Shown here piece after piece: positions 25,355 through 36,548 of a DNA stretch of 64,000 bases; within the stretch, counting starts at the first letter, position 1; each line of letters begins with the position of its first letter. The position numbers were made by a program, and so were the translations under genes. The notes below the pieces were generated by a model. That model saw nothing but the letters and a program-made list of their open reading frames with translations. It did not search any database and was not told the origin of the DNA. Source of the DNA: JBEKUY01 sp049514555 (GTDB lineage Bacteria > Acidobacteriota > Terriglobia > Acidiferrales > UBA7541); the NCBI GenBank assembly GCA_049514555.1, contig JBEKUY010000007.1, forward strand, positions 62,001-126,000, in the 5' to 3' direction.

Positions 25355-25858
25355 TCAGTTGACCCAGGCGAGAGGCTCGCCGGCCTTCACGGCTTGGCCC
25401 TCGGTGACCAGAAGGCGCTCCACAACTCCGCTCTTTGGCGAGCGGATTTCATTCTGCATCTTCATCGCTTCGACGACGCAGAGGCTCTGGCCAGCCTCGA
25501 CGCGGTCGCCCTGCTGAACGAGCACGCGCACAACTTTTCCAGGCATGGGGACGGAGACTTGTTGAACGCCCTCTACTTCGGGAAAACCGTGTCGGCGGCC
25601 GCGCCAAGCGCGCGGGTCCAGCACCTCGGCGAAGAATTCCTCAGCGCCGCTCTGGATCGTCAATCCTTCGCCATCGGGTGAGGGAGTCACGAAGGCTTCA
25701 TAGGACCGGCCGCCGAGGAGAATGGAATAGACGCCGGGGGAGACCTCGATAATGTCGGCTTGAACGGATTGGCTGTCAAGGCGCACGGCCCAGCCACCGC
25801 CGGAGGACTCGAGCTCGATCTGGCGCGTTTTGCCGGCTATGCGGATCTCACATTTCAT
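25355..25858 (-). CDS. Biotin carboxyl carrier protein subunit of acyl-CoA carboxylase
   Basis: The protein has 167 residues. The C-terminal 70 residues are a biotinyl domain with the biotinylated lysine in EAMKMQNE. The N-terminal part (KCEIRIAGKTRQIELE...) resembles the carrier subunit linked to propionyl- or methylmalonyl-CoA carboxylases more than fatty-acid AccB. Its ATG overlaps the stop of the biotin carboxylase gene by four bases, a sign of translational coupling. Together with 25855-27387 and 27625-29202 it would form a complete acyl-CoA carboxylase. Confidence 0.93.
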   Translation of the reverse strand: MKCEIRIAGKTRQIELESSGGGWAVRLDSQSVQADIIEVSPGVYSILLGGRSYEAFVTPSPDGEGLTIQSGAEEFFAEVLDPRAWRGRRHGFPEVEGVQQVSVPMPGKVVRVLVQQGDRVEAGQSLCVVEAMKMQNEIRSPKSGVVERLLVTEGQAVKAGEPLAWVN

Positions 25859-27387
25859 GGAGTGCGGTCCGTCTGGCGGCCTTCGAGCTTCCAGCGCGAG
25901 CTCGGCTCCTGAGACGCGGCAGGTTCCTCGGGACTGTTCCGGCGCAGGTGCCAGAGAGCGGCAGCGATGACTGCGGCGTCGGCGGCTCCGGTGGATTCGC
26001 CGCTAGCGGAGTCGGTTGGGGCAGCGGCTGCGGGACGCGACTTCAAGAGTTCATCCAGCCAGCGCGTGTGAATCTCTCCGTTTACAAAGTCGGGTTCCGC
26101 AACGATGCGGCGGAAAAGGCCGACGTTGGTCTTGATGCCGGTGATGGCGTACTCCTGGAGCGCGCGGCGGAGGCGGGCGATACTCTCCTCGCGGCTGTTG
26201 CCCCAGGCGATGAGCTTCCCGAGAAGAGGATCGTACTCGGTGGGTATGGTCCAGCCCGCATAAACGCCGTCGTCCACGCGAACGCCGGGTCCCTGCGGGG
26301 TCCGGCGCGAGAGAACGGTTCCGGGTGAAGGGAAGAAGCCATTGTCCGGGTCTTCAGCGTAGACGCGGCATTCGATGGCGTGGCCGCGCGGCGTGATGGA
26401 CTCCCAGGCGAAGGGGAGGCGATGGCCCGCGGCAATGGCAATCTGTAGCTTGACGAGGTCGAGGCCGGTCACCTGCTCCGTGACGGGATGTTCAACCTGC
26501 AGGCGCGTGTTGACTTCGAGAAAGTAGAAGTTGAGCTGGGCATCCATGAGAAATTCAACGGTGCAGGCATTGACGTAACCGCCGGCCCGCGCCAGACGAA
26601 CGGCCGCGTCGCCCATCTTGCGGCGAAGATCGGAGTTCACGATCGGCGAGGGCGCTTCTTCGATGACCTTCTGATAGCGGCGCTGAATCGAGCACTCGCG
26701 CTCCCCCAGCGAAACAACCCGGCCGTGCGAATCCGCGAGAATTTGAATTTCGATGTGCCGCGGTTTCTCCAGATATTTCTCCAGATAGAGGCGCGAGTTT
26801 CCAAACGTGCTCAAGGCTTCCGAACCGGCATCTCGCCAGGCGGAAGCCAATTCCGCCGGACTCGAAACCACGCGCATGCCTTTGCCCCCTCCGCCCGCTA
26901 CCGCCTTGAGAACGACGGGAAAGCCCATCCCGCGCGCAAACGCTTCGGCTTCCTCGACACTCTCAATAGGATCGAGGGTGCCGGGAACCGCGGGTATCTC
27001 CATGCGGCGCGCGAGCTGGCGCGCCGCCGTTTTTGAGCCCATCGCTTCCATGGCTTCGGCCGATGGCCCGATGAAGGTGATACCAAAGGCCTCGCACGCG
27101 TGCGGCAGATCGGGGTTCTCGGCGAGAAAGCCGTAACCGGGATGAAGAGCGTCGCAGCCGTTTCGCCGGGCGACATCCATGAGCTTCCCGAGACACATAT
27201 AGCTTTCTCGCGAAGGCGCCGGGCCGATGGGATACGCTTCGTCGGCGAGACGGACGTGGAGCGAAGCGCGGTCCGCTTCGCTGAACACCGCGGCGGATGT
27301 GATGCCCAGCTCACGGCAGGCGCGGATCACGCGGACCGCGATTTCACCGCGATTGGCGACCAGGATTTTCTTGAACATGCCGCTCAT
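25855..27387 (-). CDS. Biotin carboxylase subunit of acyl-CoA carboxylase
   Basis: The protein has 510 residues; typical biotin carboxylases have about 450, and the extra residues form an Ala/Ser-rich tail. It shows FKKILVANRGEIAVRVIRAC, the ATP-grasp loop AVAGGGGKGMRVV, the EMKMN-equivalent FLEVNTRLQVEHPVTE, and the C-terminal biotin_carb_C domain (RVYAEDPDNGFFPSPG). It carboxylates biotin on the carrier encoded next. The gene is 237 bp downstream of the carboxyltransferase gene on the same strand. The substrate is probably propionyl-CoA or a related acyl-CoA. The start could also be the ATG three codons inside. Confidence 0.95.
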   Translation of the reverse strand: MSGMFKKILVANRGEIAVRVIRACRELGITSAAVFSEADRASLHVRLADEAYPIGPAPSRESYMCLGKLMDVARRNGCDALHPGYGFLAENPDLPHACEAFGITFIGPSAEAMEAMGSKTAARQLARRMEIPAVPGTLDPIESVEEAEAFARGMGFPVVLKAVAGGGGKGMRVVSSPAELASAWRDAGSEALSTFGNSRLYLEKYLEKPRHIEIQILADSHGRVVSLGERECSIQRRYQKVIEEAPSPIVNSDLRRKMGDAAVRLARAGGYVNACTVEFLMDAQLNFYFLEVNTRLQVEHPVTEQVTGLDLVKLQIAIAAGHRLPFAWESITPRGHAIECRVYAEDPDNGFFPSPGTVLSRRTPQGPGVRVDDGVYAGWTIPTEYDPLLGKLIAWGNSREESIARLRRALQEYAITGIKTNVGLFRRIVAEPDFVNGEIHTRWLDELLKSRPAAAAPTDSASGESTGAADAAVIAAALWHLRRNSPEEPAASQEPSSRWKLEGRQTDRTP

Positions 27388-27624
27388 GAATAGGCAACCG
27401 GCGGGGATTCTAGCACGGCGCGGGTGAAATCCAGGCTGGTGGGGAAGAAATCAACGTGTAATTACAATTGAAGTTAAACGGTAGTGGGAAGCAGCAGAAT
27501 GAAGATCAGCCTGGCTTCCCAATGACCTGAGGCCATGCGTGTCGTGATGCGCGCTCACTTCAGAGGGCACCAAGTCTAAGCGACAAGAGGCAAAAAGCAA
27601 AAGCATCACCTCTGACAAATCGCG

Positions 27625-29202
27625 CTACAGCGGGATGTTGCCGTGCTTCTTGCGGGGGTTTGTGTCCTTCTTGTTTTCGAGGGCGCGGAGGGCGGCGATG
27701 ATTTTCGCGCGAGTCTCGGCGGGCTCGATGACGGCATCAATGTAGCCGCGTTCGGCGGCGAGATAGGGGTTGGCGAAGCGCTCACGGAACTCGGCGATCT
27801 TCTCGCGGAGGAGCCTTTCGCGGCCGACTTCGGGCGCGGCGTCGAGTTCGCGCTTATAAACGATATTCACCGCGCTCTCGGGGCCCATCACCGCAATTTC
27901 CGCGGTGGGCCAGGCAAAGTTCGCATCGGTACGGAGGTGCTTCGAGGCCATGACACAATAGGCGCCGCCGTAGGACTTGCGGGTGATCACGGTGATCTTG
28001 GGGACGGTGGCTTCGGCGAAAGCGTATAGGAGCTTGGCGCCGTGCCGAATGATGCCGCCGAATTCCTGCTGCGTGCCGGGGAGAAAGCCGGGAACGTCTT
28101 CGAACGTAATGAGCGGGATGTTGAACGCGTCGCAAAAGCGCACGAAGCGCGCGGCCTTGACCGAGGCATCGATATCGAGCACACCAGCCATGACGGCGGG
28201 CTGATTGGCAACGACGCCGACACTGCGCCCGTCCAGCCGTGCAAAACCGACGACGATGTTTTTCGCAAAGTGCTCGTGGACCTCGAAGAAGTTGCCTTCG
28301 TCCACCACGGCGTGGATCACGTCCTTGATATCGTAAGGCTTCATGGGATCTTCGGGGACGAGTGAGTTGAGCGAATCCTCGCGGCGGCCGGGAGAGTCGG
28401 AGGTCGCGCGGCGCGGCGGGTCATCGAGATTGTTCGAGGGGAGAAAAGTGAGCAGCGCGCGGATCATGGCCAGGCAATCGGCGTCGTCGCGCGCAACGAA
28501 GTGGGCCACGCCGCTGGTGGTGTTGTGGGTCATGGCACCGCCGAGCTTCTGCTTGGTCACCTCTTCGTGAGTCACGGTGCGGATGACGTCGGGGCCGGTG
28601 ACGAACATGTAGGAAGTGGCCCGGGTCATGAAGACAAAATCGGTGATGGCGGGGGAATAGACGGCGCCACCGGCGCAGGGCCCCATGACGGCGCTGATCT
28701 GGGGAATGACGCCGCTCGCCAGCGTGTTGCGCAGGAAAATGTCGGCGTAGCCGGCCAGCGAGCTGACGCCTTCCTGTATGCGCGCGCCGCCTGAATCGTT
28801 CAAGCCGATGATCGGCGCGCCGCCGCGCACGGCCAGATCCATGACCTTGCAGATTTTCTGCGCGTTGGTTTCCGAGAGCGAGCCGCCGAATACAGTGAAA
28901 TCCTGCGCGTAAACGTAAACGACGCGGCCATCGATACGGCCGAAGCCGGTCACGATGCCGTCGCCGGGCGGGCGCTGCGATTCAACGCCGAAATTCGAGC
29001 AGCGATGGCGGACAAACTTGTCCAACTCTTCGAAGCTGCCCTCATCAAGAAGCAAGCGGATGCGCTCGCGCGCGGTCAGTTTGCCGGACTTGTGTTCCCG
29101 CTCCTGGCGCTCGGGACCGCCGCCGGCCTCCGCTTCGGCGGAGAGGCGGCGAAGCTCCTCGATGCGAGCGTGGCGGCCGGGTGCTTTCTGAGTGTCGGAC
29201 AT
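27625..29202 (-). CDS. Acyl-CoA (propionyl-/methylmalonyl-CoA) carboxylase carboxyltransferase subunit
   Basis: The protein has 525 residues from the ATG at 29202 (MSDTQKAPGRHARIEELRRL); the open frame continues upstream but only in the shadow of the membrane-protein gene. Both carboxyltransferase halves are present: the N-terminal one with GGSLSETNAQKICKVMDLA and GLNDSGGARIQEGVSSL, and the C-terminal one with PGFLPGTQQEFGGIIRHGAK and KSYGGAYCVM. This matches PccB/MmdA proteins. It transfers CO2 from carboxybiotin to an acyl-CoA. Its likely partners are the biotin carboxylase and carrier proteins just downstream. Confidence 0.95.
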   Translation of the reverse strand: MSDTQKAPGRHARIEELRRLSAEAEAGGGPERQEREHKSGKLTARERIRLLLDEGSFEELDKFVRHRCSNFGVESQRPPGDGIVTGFGRIDGRVVYVYAQDFTVFGGSLSETNAQKICKVMDLAVRGGAPIIGLNDSGGARIQEGVSSLAGYADIFLRNTLASGVIPQISAVMGPCAGGAVYSPAITDFVFMTRATSYMFVTGPDVIRTVTHEEVTKQKLGGAMTHNTTSGVAHFVARDDADCLAMIRALLTFLPSNNLDDPPRRATSDSPGRREDSLNSLVPEDPMKPYDIKDVIHAVVDEGNFFEVHEHFAKNIVVGFARLDGRSVGVVANQPAVMAGVLDIDASVKAARFVRFCDAFNIPLITFEDVPGFLPGTQQEFGGIIRHGAKLLYAFAEATVPKITVITRKSYGGAYCVMASKHLRTDANFAWPTAEIAVMGPESAVNIVYKRELDAAPEVGRERLLREKIAEFRERFANPYLAAERGYIDAVIEPAETRAKIIAALRALENKKDTNPRKKHGNIPL

Positions 29203-29213
29203 TGACGGATTCT

Positions 29214-29477
29214 CTATTTTCCCGGGGGACGAACGCCAGTGCCGGAATCCGGGTCGCGAGGGGCGAAGATGCGCACGGCAAGATGCGTGGCCACCCAAAC
29301 CGTCCCGAGAAGCAGAACGACTCCCAGAAGCAACTCCGCGCCGAACGCGATGCCGCGTTTCACCGGGCTCACCAAGGATGACAGAATGATCGTGGTGTGT
29401 ACGAGAGTGAACATCGCGCCGAGAGTCAGAGCCACGATCAACACGATGGCGAGGGCTGAAAGAAAGACCTTTCTCAT
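29214..29477 (-). CDS. Small two-helix membrane protein
   Basis: The protein has 87 residues from the ATG at 29477, which has GAGGGC six bases upstream; an ATG 13 codons earlier lacks a site. Two hydrophobic helices are evident: VFLSALAIVLIVALTLGAMF and the stretch around ELLLGVVLLLGTVWVATHL. The C-terminus is charged and short. It ends 11 bp before the carboxyltransferase gene and is probably co-transcribed with it. I do not recognise the family; it could be a subunit or assembly factor, but the link to the carboxylase is only positional. Confidence 0.6.
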   Translation of the reverse strand: MRKVFLSALAIVLIVALTLGAMFTLVHTTIILSSLVSPVKRGIAFGAELLLGVVLLLGTVWVATHLAVRIFAPRDPDSGTGVRPPGK

Positions 29478-29562
29478 ATCCGCCCTCAGCGTAAGCATTT
29501 CGGCGGCTGAGCGCAAGTGTTCCGGCCGCGCTCACCGCCAGCACTTTGGGCCGGCAGCGCCC

Positions 29563-30012
29563 TCAGCGCAAGCCCGACCAGTCTTCCGCAAGGAGGATGG
29601 AGTTGCTGGGGTTGGCGGCATCGTACTTGATGCTGGCGGATTGGCCGGAGACCACGCGGTTGAGGAAGATTCTTTCCTCCAGGCCGGTGATGTCCTGCGC
29701 CGTCTGATAGGTAACCCCCGAGATGGAATAGCTGTAGCAGACCAGCTTGCGCCGCCGTGAATCGGCGGCACTGCGCCGGCTCAATCCTAGCCCGCGGCGG
29801 CCGTTGGGTTCGCCAGGGGACTGTTCGACAAGCTCCACGATCTGTCCCTCGCAAATGCGGCCGATCTGGTTCAAATGCGCCCGGCGCTTCCGCTCGATTT
29901 CATCGGGGTCGGGCGGGCGCCGCAGGAGCGAAAAAACCGCCATTAACACGACGGCGAGAAGCAGTCCTCCGGCCGCCAGGAGGAGCCGAAGGTCGTGAGC
30001 AAGGTGCCTCAA
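29563..30012 (-). CDS. Membrane-anchored protein, DUF3592-like
   Basis: The protein has 149 residues from a TTG at 30012. No ATG or GTG precedes the membrane segment (LRLLLAAGGLLLAVVLMAVF), so the TTG is preferred. The TTG overlaps the stop codon of the transaldolase remnant (TTGA). After the single N-terminal helix comes a charged linker and a beta-rich soluble domain (CYSYSISGVTYQTAQDITGL, then SGQSASIKYDAANPSNSIL) similar in pattern to DUF3592 proteins. Function unknown. Confidence 0.6.
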   Translation of the reverse strand: MRHLAHDLRLLLAAGGLLLAVVLMAVFSLLRRPPDPDEIERKRRAHLNQIGRICEGQIVELVEQSPGEPNGRRGLGLSRRSAADSRRRKLVCYSYSISGVTYQTAQDITGLEERIFLNRVVSGQSASIKYDAANPSNSILLAEDWSGLR

Positions 30013-30107
30013 CGCGCCGCTTTCCGCGCGGCCGGGGCCCGACCGTCGTCAAGCGAGGTGACGCAGCGTATTTCGTCGAGATTCGCGCTATCAAGAAAGA
30101 TTTTCAT
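30009..30107 (-). pseudogene. Transaldolase N-terminal remnant
   Basis: After a strong GGAGG ribosome-binding site the frame reads MKIFLDSANLDEIR, the start of small transaldolases (fructose-6-phosphate aldolase type), then turns into unrelated Arg/Ala-rich sequence and stops after 32 codons. A TACAAT -10 box lies at 30127-30132. The rest of the gene is absent. The remaining short frame overlaps the DUF3592-like start and may now serve as a leader for it. Confidence 0.6.
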
Positions 30108-30202
30108 GGGACCTCCGGCGGGAGTTATTGTACTGGAAGAACGGGTTGCGCGAGCAAGCGAGAGAAGAAGACATTTCCATACCGAGAGGGACGCAAACAA
30201 AC

Positions 30203-31060
30203 ATGCACAAAGAGCTAGGGCTTATCGTCGCGCTCATGTTCTTTATGCCGGCGCGGGGAGGCGCGCAGGCGCCCGCACCCGCGCAGACTTCGGCGGCCAC
30301 CGACCAGTCGGCCAGAAACGAAGCCTGGGATCTTCTCCGCGCGGACTACGCCGGCCACCACGCCGGAACACGGGCGCCAGCAGTCAGCGTCCTGGGCCTG
30401 CTGCCCGGCGATGCCCGAGCCGAAGGAATGGCCGCAGAAGCTCTGAAGGACGAGAAGGCAGACGTGCGTGCAGCCGCTGCTACCGCGTTGGGTATGATGC
30501 GTGCCCGGCGCGCCATTTCCAGGCTGCGCGAAGCGGTGGACGATCCCGAACCTGCCGTGGCTCTTGCGGCTGCGAATTCTCTTCTGCAACTCGGCGACGA
30601 CGAAGGCTACGACATGTACTACGCCGTGCTCACCGGCAGCCGCAAAGGGCATCCGGGTCTGATTTCCGAACAAACAAAGAAGATGCACGATCCCAAGAAA
30701 ATGGCGGAGGTCGGTTTCGAGGAGGGGATCGGTTTCGTGCCGTTCGCCGGGCTCGGCTGGGATGTCCTGAAAACCGTCCTGAAGAACGACAATACCCCAG
30801 TGCGCGCGGCGGCAGCGAAGCGCCTCGCTTCCGATCCGGACCCCAAGACCGCCGAAGCGCTGGTCAGCGCCGCCTCGGACAAGAGCTGGATCGTGCGCGC
30901 GGCCGCCCTCGAAGCAATTGCTTTGCGCGATGATCCCGCTCTGCTCTCGGAGGTGGTGCCGTACCTGGCTGATCCGAGAGACAAAGTGCGCCTGGTGGCC
31001 GCGGCGTGCGTGATCCGGCTCACAAACACCGCCGCTGCCCGCGGCTCGCATAAGAAGTGA
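30203..31060 (+). CDS. Secreted HEAT-repeat protein
   Basis: The protein has 285 residues from the ATG at 30203. A signal peptide (LGLIVALMFFMPARGGAQA) precedes an Ala/Pro-rich linker. Several HEAT-like helical repeats follow, for example ALKDEKADVRAAAATALGMM, AVDDPEPAVALAAANSLLQL, VLKNDNTPVRAAAAKRLASD and ALVSAASDKSWIVRAAALEA. Such scaffolds bind other proteins, and acidobacterial genomes hold many secreted ones. No catalytic motif is seen. It is followed by the GNAT gene after 19 bp. The exact role is unknown. Confidence 0.8.
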   Translation: MHKELGLIVALMFFMPARGGAQAPAPAQTSAATDQSARNEAWDLLRADYAGHHAGTRAPAVSVLGLLPGDARAEGMAAEALKDEKADVRAAAATALGMMRARRAISRLREAVDDPEPAVALAAANSLLQLGDDEGYDMYYAVLTGSRKGHPGLISEQTKKMHDPKKMAEVGFEEGIGFVPFAGLGWDVLKTVLKNDNTPVRAAAAKRLASDPDPKTAEALVSAASDKSWIVRAAALEAIALRDDPALLSEVVPYLADPRDKVRLVAAACVIRLTNTAAARGSHKK

Positions 31061-31079
31061 TCTCGCGGAGGAAGATTTG

Positions 31080-31583
31080 ATGAAGAAAGTAGCGATGCGC
31101 TCGAATCTGCGCGTCCGGTCCGGCACGGCGCGCGACATTCGAACGATCCTGAGCATGATTCGGGGGCTTGCCGAGTACGAGCGGTTGACAAGCGGCGTCA
31201 GAGCCACGCGGGCACGCATCCGCCGAGACGGCTTTGGAAGGCGGCCGCACTTCGAAACACTGATTTGCCAGGTGGGCAAGAACGCCGTTGGCTTTGCGCT
31301 CTATTTTTTCACCTACTCGACGTTTCTCGCCCGGCCCACGCTGTACGTAGAAGACCTCTTCGTTCTGCCAGAGCTGCGAGGAAAAGGCGCGGGTAAGGCC
31401 CTCCTTGGTGCGCTGGCTCGCATCGCCATCCGGCGGGGATGCGGCCGGATGGAATGGACAGTGCTCGACTGGAATGCCCGAGCGATCAAATTCTACAAGC
31501 GCTTGGGCGCGAGCCTGCGGAAGGAGTGGATCCTCACGCGTCTGACGGGCAGCGCGCTCCGCCGGCTGGCGCGAAGCCGCTAA
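31080..31583 (+). CDS. GNAT acetyltransferase, diamine/spermidine acetyltransferase-like
   Basis: The protein has 167 residues; ATG 31080 follows GGAGG at seven bases. The GNAT core shows motif A LYVEDLFVLPELRGKGAGKALL, with the acetyl-CoA loop RGKGAGK, and the C-terminal DWNARAIKFYKRLGA. The stretch FYFFTYSTFLA-like (LYFFTYSTFLARPTLYVEDL) is characteristic of the SSAT branch that acetylates polyamines or thialysine. The substrate is therefore probably a small amine, but this is by family resemblance only. Confidence 0.88.
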   Translation: MKKVAMRSNLRVRSGTARDIRTILSMIRGLAEYERLTSGVRATRARIRRDGFGRRPHFETLICQVGKNAVGFALYFFTYSTFLARPTLYVEDLFVLPELRGKGAGKALLGALARIAIRRGCGRMEWTVLDWNARAIKFYKRLGASLRKEWILTRLTGSALRRLARSR

Positions 31584-31694
31584 CGGCGCGCGTTTCTGTT
31601 AAACTGGAAGAGGTTGGTCTGCAGCGGACAATCCGCGAAACATCCAGCCGGGCTGGGCAGAATCCGCGGTGTAGTGTTTCGATTGGGAAGAAGC

Positions 31695-33532
<1,838 letters not shown>

Positions 33533-33548
<16 letters not shown>

Positions 33549-33952
33549 ACGCGCGCCTTCCAGCCTCCGGCTGTGTGTTCCACCTTCAATTGGTGGTACG
33601 TCACGGCCTTGATGTAGGTCCCCGCGTTGTGCTTGGCCTTATCGAACGGCTCTCCATAGAGGGTGCCGCGTACACGGCCACTGCCGATCGCCGTCACGTC
33701 GGCGCGCCGGAAAACGAGTTGTTCGGCGTCAGCGACAGCCAGGATTTCGGCCAGCCAAGCGTATAGCAGCGACTCGTTGTCATTGCCCGAACCGGCCAGG
33801 TCGCGTGATGACTTTTCGCCCACGCTGTCGAGGTCGCACGCCAGCGTCAGCATCGCCAGCGCAGCGTTCTCAAACAGCTCCTCGAGCGTCCTGCCGTAGG
33901 CCAAGAAACCGACGTCAGCGGGGTGGTCGAGAATCTCGAACTGGCTCGGCAT
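33533..33952 (-). CDS. Archease family protein
   Basis: The protein has 139 residues, the normal size. It starts FEILDHPADVGFLAYG and carries the conserved acidic motifs of archease (LDHPADVGF, VYLDV at the C-terminus), expected to bind a metal ion. Archeases accelerate the guanylylation and turnover of the RNA ligase RtcB. No rtcB gene is in the window, so the partner must be elsewhere. It is transcribed towards typA and overlaps its end. Confidence 0.9.
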
Positions 33953-34164
33953 GGAACGATTCTATCGCTTGTAGCCGGGTCGGTGTGCGTCGCAGGCTCA
34001 TCGCGCACAGCTTGTCACCTCCGATACGCACTTCTCGGGCCTGCCCGGCGTAACGATCCTCTGAACCGCGCAAACACCGCGCTCGCTCCGGCGCGCCTTG
34101 ACCCCACAGGACGCCGCCGATAAGCTAGGAACCTCTCCTACCGGTCCTGCCGGGTGGACGAACG

Positions 34165-36120
34165 ATGGAACAGATACGCATCATCTTGCCGGACGGAAAA
34201 GTCCAGGAAGTGCCGAAGGGCACGACCCCCGCGGACATCGCGGGGAAAATTTCCCCGCGCTTGGCCGAAGCGGCGCTCGTGGCGAAGGTCGCCGAGCCCA
34301 ATGACGGCGAAGGTGCGCTTGTCGATCTCCGCCGCCCGCTCGAATCCGACGTCAAACTGCAAATCCTCACCGACAAGGACCCGGAAGCGCTCGAAGTGTT
34401 CCGCCATTCGGCCGCGCACCTGCTCGCAGCGGCGGTCCTCGATCTTTTTCCCAACGTGAAGCTGGGCATTGGTCCCCCGATCGAAAACGGGTTCTTCTAC
34501 GAATTCCTGCGCGACGCACCCTTCACGCCCGAGGATCTGGAAAAGATCGAAGCCAAGATGCACGAGCTGGCCGCTCAGAACATTCCGAACGAGCGCAAGC
34601 TCATTCCCAAGCCGGAGGCGCTCGACCTATACAAGAAAACCGGCCAGATTTTCAAGTGCGAGTTGATCGAAGAAAAGGCCGTCGAGCCGACGGTGTCTTT
34701 CTACACCACCGGGAAATTCATCGATTTCTGCCGCGGACCCCACATCCCTTCGACCAGACGCATCACCGCTTTCAAGCTGATGAACGTTGCGGGCGCCTAC
34801 TGGAAGGGCCAGGAAGGCAATCCGCAGCTCCAGCGCATCTACGGCGCTTGCTTCTACACGCAGAAGGAGCTCGACGAGTATCTCCACCGCCTCGAAGAGG
34901 CCAAGCGCCGCGATCATCGCAAGCTCGGCCCCGAGCTCGAGCTCTTCAGCGTCCACGACGAAGCCGGCCCGGGGCTCATTTTCTGGCATCCCAAGGGCGG
35001 TCTCATCCGCAAAATCGTGGAAGACTGGCTGCGCGACGAACTGCTCAAGCGCGGCTACGACCTGGTTTTCACGCCGCACATCATGCGGCTTGATCTTTGG
35101 AAGACCAGCGGCCACACGAATTTCTACCGGGAAAACATGTTCGGCCCCATCGAGGTCGAAAAGGCCGACTACCAGCTCAAGCCGATGAACTGCCCCGGCC
35201 ACATCCTGATCTACAAGTCGAAGCTGCGCAGCTACCGCGATCTGCCGGTGCGCCTGGCGGAGCTCGGCACCGTCTACCGCTACGAACGCTCGGGGGTGCT
35301 CCACGGCCTGCTGCGCGTGCGCGGCTTTACGCAGGATGACGCGCACATCTTCTGCACGCCGGCGCAGATCGAAGCCGAGGTCGAGGCCTGCGTGGACTTC
35401 GCGTTTGCGGTGATGAAGAACTTCGGCTTCGACAAGTACGAAGTCGAGCTCTCGGTTTGGGACGCCGCCCACCCTGAGAACTACGCCGGCAAGCCCGAGG
35501 ATTGGCAGCGCGCGACCGCCGCCCTGGCCGATACCCTGACGCGCATGAAAATCCCTTTCAAGCGCATGGAGGGCGAAGCAGCCTTCTACGGACCGAAGAT
35601 AGACCTCAAGCTGATCGACGCCATCGGCCGGCCCTGGCAGCTCACCACCGTGCAGTTCGATTTCAACCTGCCGGCGCGCTTCGGCCTCGAATACGTCGGC
35701 GAAGACGGCGCCCGTCATCAGCCGCTGATGGTCCACCGGGCGCTGCTCGGATCGGTCGAGCGGTTTTTCGGCATTTTGATCGAACACTACGCCGGGGCGT
35801 TTCCAGCCTGGCTCGCGCCGGTGCAAGCAGAAGTTCTCCCGGTGAGCGAGAAATTCCTCGACTACGCCAAACACGTGACCGAAACCCTAAAGCGCCATGG
35901 TTTCCGCGCGCATCTCGATGATCGCAACGAGAAACTGCCCGCCCGGATTCGCGACGCGCAACTACAGAAGATTCCTTACATGCTCGTGGTTGGGAGCAAG
36001 GAGGCGGAGGCGGGCACGGTAGCCGTGCGGCACCGCGTGAAGGGTGACCTCGGCCCGCGGCCGCTCGCCGAATTTGTCGAGGATCTGAGGAAGGAAGTAG
36101 AATCCCGAGTGGCTGTCTAA
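34165..36120 (+). CDS. thrS: Threonyl-tRNA synthetase
   Basis: The protein has 651 residues. It has the TGS domain (1-65), the second editing-type domain with FRHSAAHLLAAAV (HxxxH) and FCRGPHI, and the class II catalytic core with the zinc Cys in KPMNCPGH, motif 2 RYERSGVLHGLLRVRGFTQD and motif 3 VHRALLGSVERFFGILIEHY. The C-terminal anticodon-binding domain ends the protein. It starts the block thrS-DUF4242-infC-rpmI-rplT-pheS-pheT, a common bacterial arrangement. I see no T-box leader upstream. Confidence 0.98.
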   Translation: MEQIRIILPDGKVQEVPKGTTPADIAGKISPRLAEAALVAKVAEPNDGEGALVDLRRPLESDVKLQILTDKDPEALEVFRHSAAHLLAAAVLDLFPNVKLGIGPPIENGFFYEFLRDAPFTPEDLEKIEAKMHELAAQNIPNERKLIPKPEALDLYKKTGQIFKCELIEEKAVEPTVSFYTTGKFIDFCRGPHIPSTRRITAFKLMNVAGAYWKGQEGNPQLQRIYGACFYTQKELDEYLHRLEEAKRRDHRKLGPELELFSVHDEAGPGLIFWHPKGGLIRKIVEDWLRDELLKRGYDLVFTPHIMRLDLWKTSGHTNFYRENMFGPIEVEKADYQLKPMNCPGHILIYKSKLRSYRDLPVRLAELGTVYRYERSGVLHGLLRVRGFTQDDAHIFCTPAQIEAEVEACVDFAFAVMKNFGFDKYEVELSVWDAAHPENYAGKPEDWQRATAALADTLTRMKIPFKRMEGEAAFYGPKIDLKLIDAIGRPWQLTTVQFDFNLPARFGLEYVGEDGARHQPLMVHRALLGSVERFFGILIEHYAGAFPAWLAPVQAEVLPVSEKFLDYAKHVTETLKRHGFRAHLDDRNEKLPARIRDAQLQKIPYMLVVGSKEAEAGTVAVRHRVKGDLGPRPLAEFVEDLRKEVESRVAV

Positions 36121-36143
36121 ACCCTTTTCACTGGAGCCCTCTC

Positions 36144-36419
36144 ATGCCGAAGTACGTGATTGAACGCGATGTTCCTGGTGTAGGAAAGCTGCCTCCCGGG
36201 CAAATCCGGGCAATCTCACAGAAGTCGTGTAGCGTGCTGCGGAACCTCGGCCCGCAGATTCAGTGGTTGCACAGCTACGTCACCGACGACAAGATCTACT
36301 GCGTTTATATCGCGCCAGACGAGGAACTCATTCGCGAGCACGCGCGGCAGGGCGGTTTCCCCGCAAACCGCATCTCCGCCGTCCGCCAGATGATTGACCC
36401 GACCTCCGCCGAGTCCTAG
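36144..36419 (+). CDS. DUF4242 (nickel-binding-like) small protein
   Basis: The protein has 91 residues; its ATG follows GGAG. The sequence (PKYVIERDVPGVGKLPPGQI, then WLHSYVTDDKIYCVYIAPDE and IREHARQGGFPANRISAVRQ) matches the ferredoxin-like DUF4242 family found in many bacteria. The conserved Cys and His residues may bind a metal. It lies 23 bp after thrS. The function is not established. Confidence 0.85.
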   Translation: MPKYVIERDVPGVGKLPPGQIRAISQKSCSVLRNLGPQIQWLHSYVTDDKIYCVYIAPDEELIREHARQGGFPANRISAVRQMIDPTSAES

Positions 36420-36517
36420 GATCCGAGTGCGCCCCTTGTTCTCGCCCTCACTTGAGCGCGCCGGGCGCAGATGAAGCCGTTTCCTCCCAAGGTCCAACCG
36501 TTTGTCCTGTGTGGAAC

Positions 36518-36548
36518 TTGCCGGCGAGCGGGCGGGCCGTGCTATACT
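36518..36548 (+). promoter_or_regulatory. Probable infC-operon promoter
   Basis: An extended -10, TGC-TATACT (36543-36548), has TTGCCG 19 bp upstream (36518-36523). It lies about 95 bp before the infC start. The sequence TTCTCGCCCTCAC occurs just after it (36549-36561) and again 110 bp earlier (36439-36451), each followed by a similar AGCGC-rich stretch. Confidence 0.45.
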
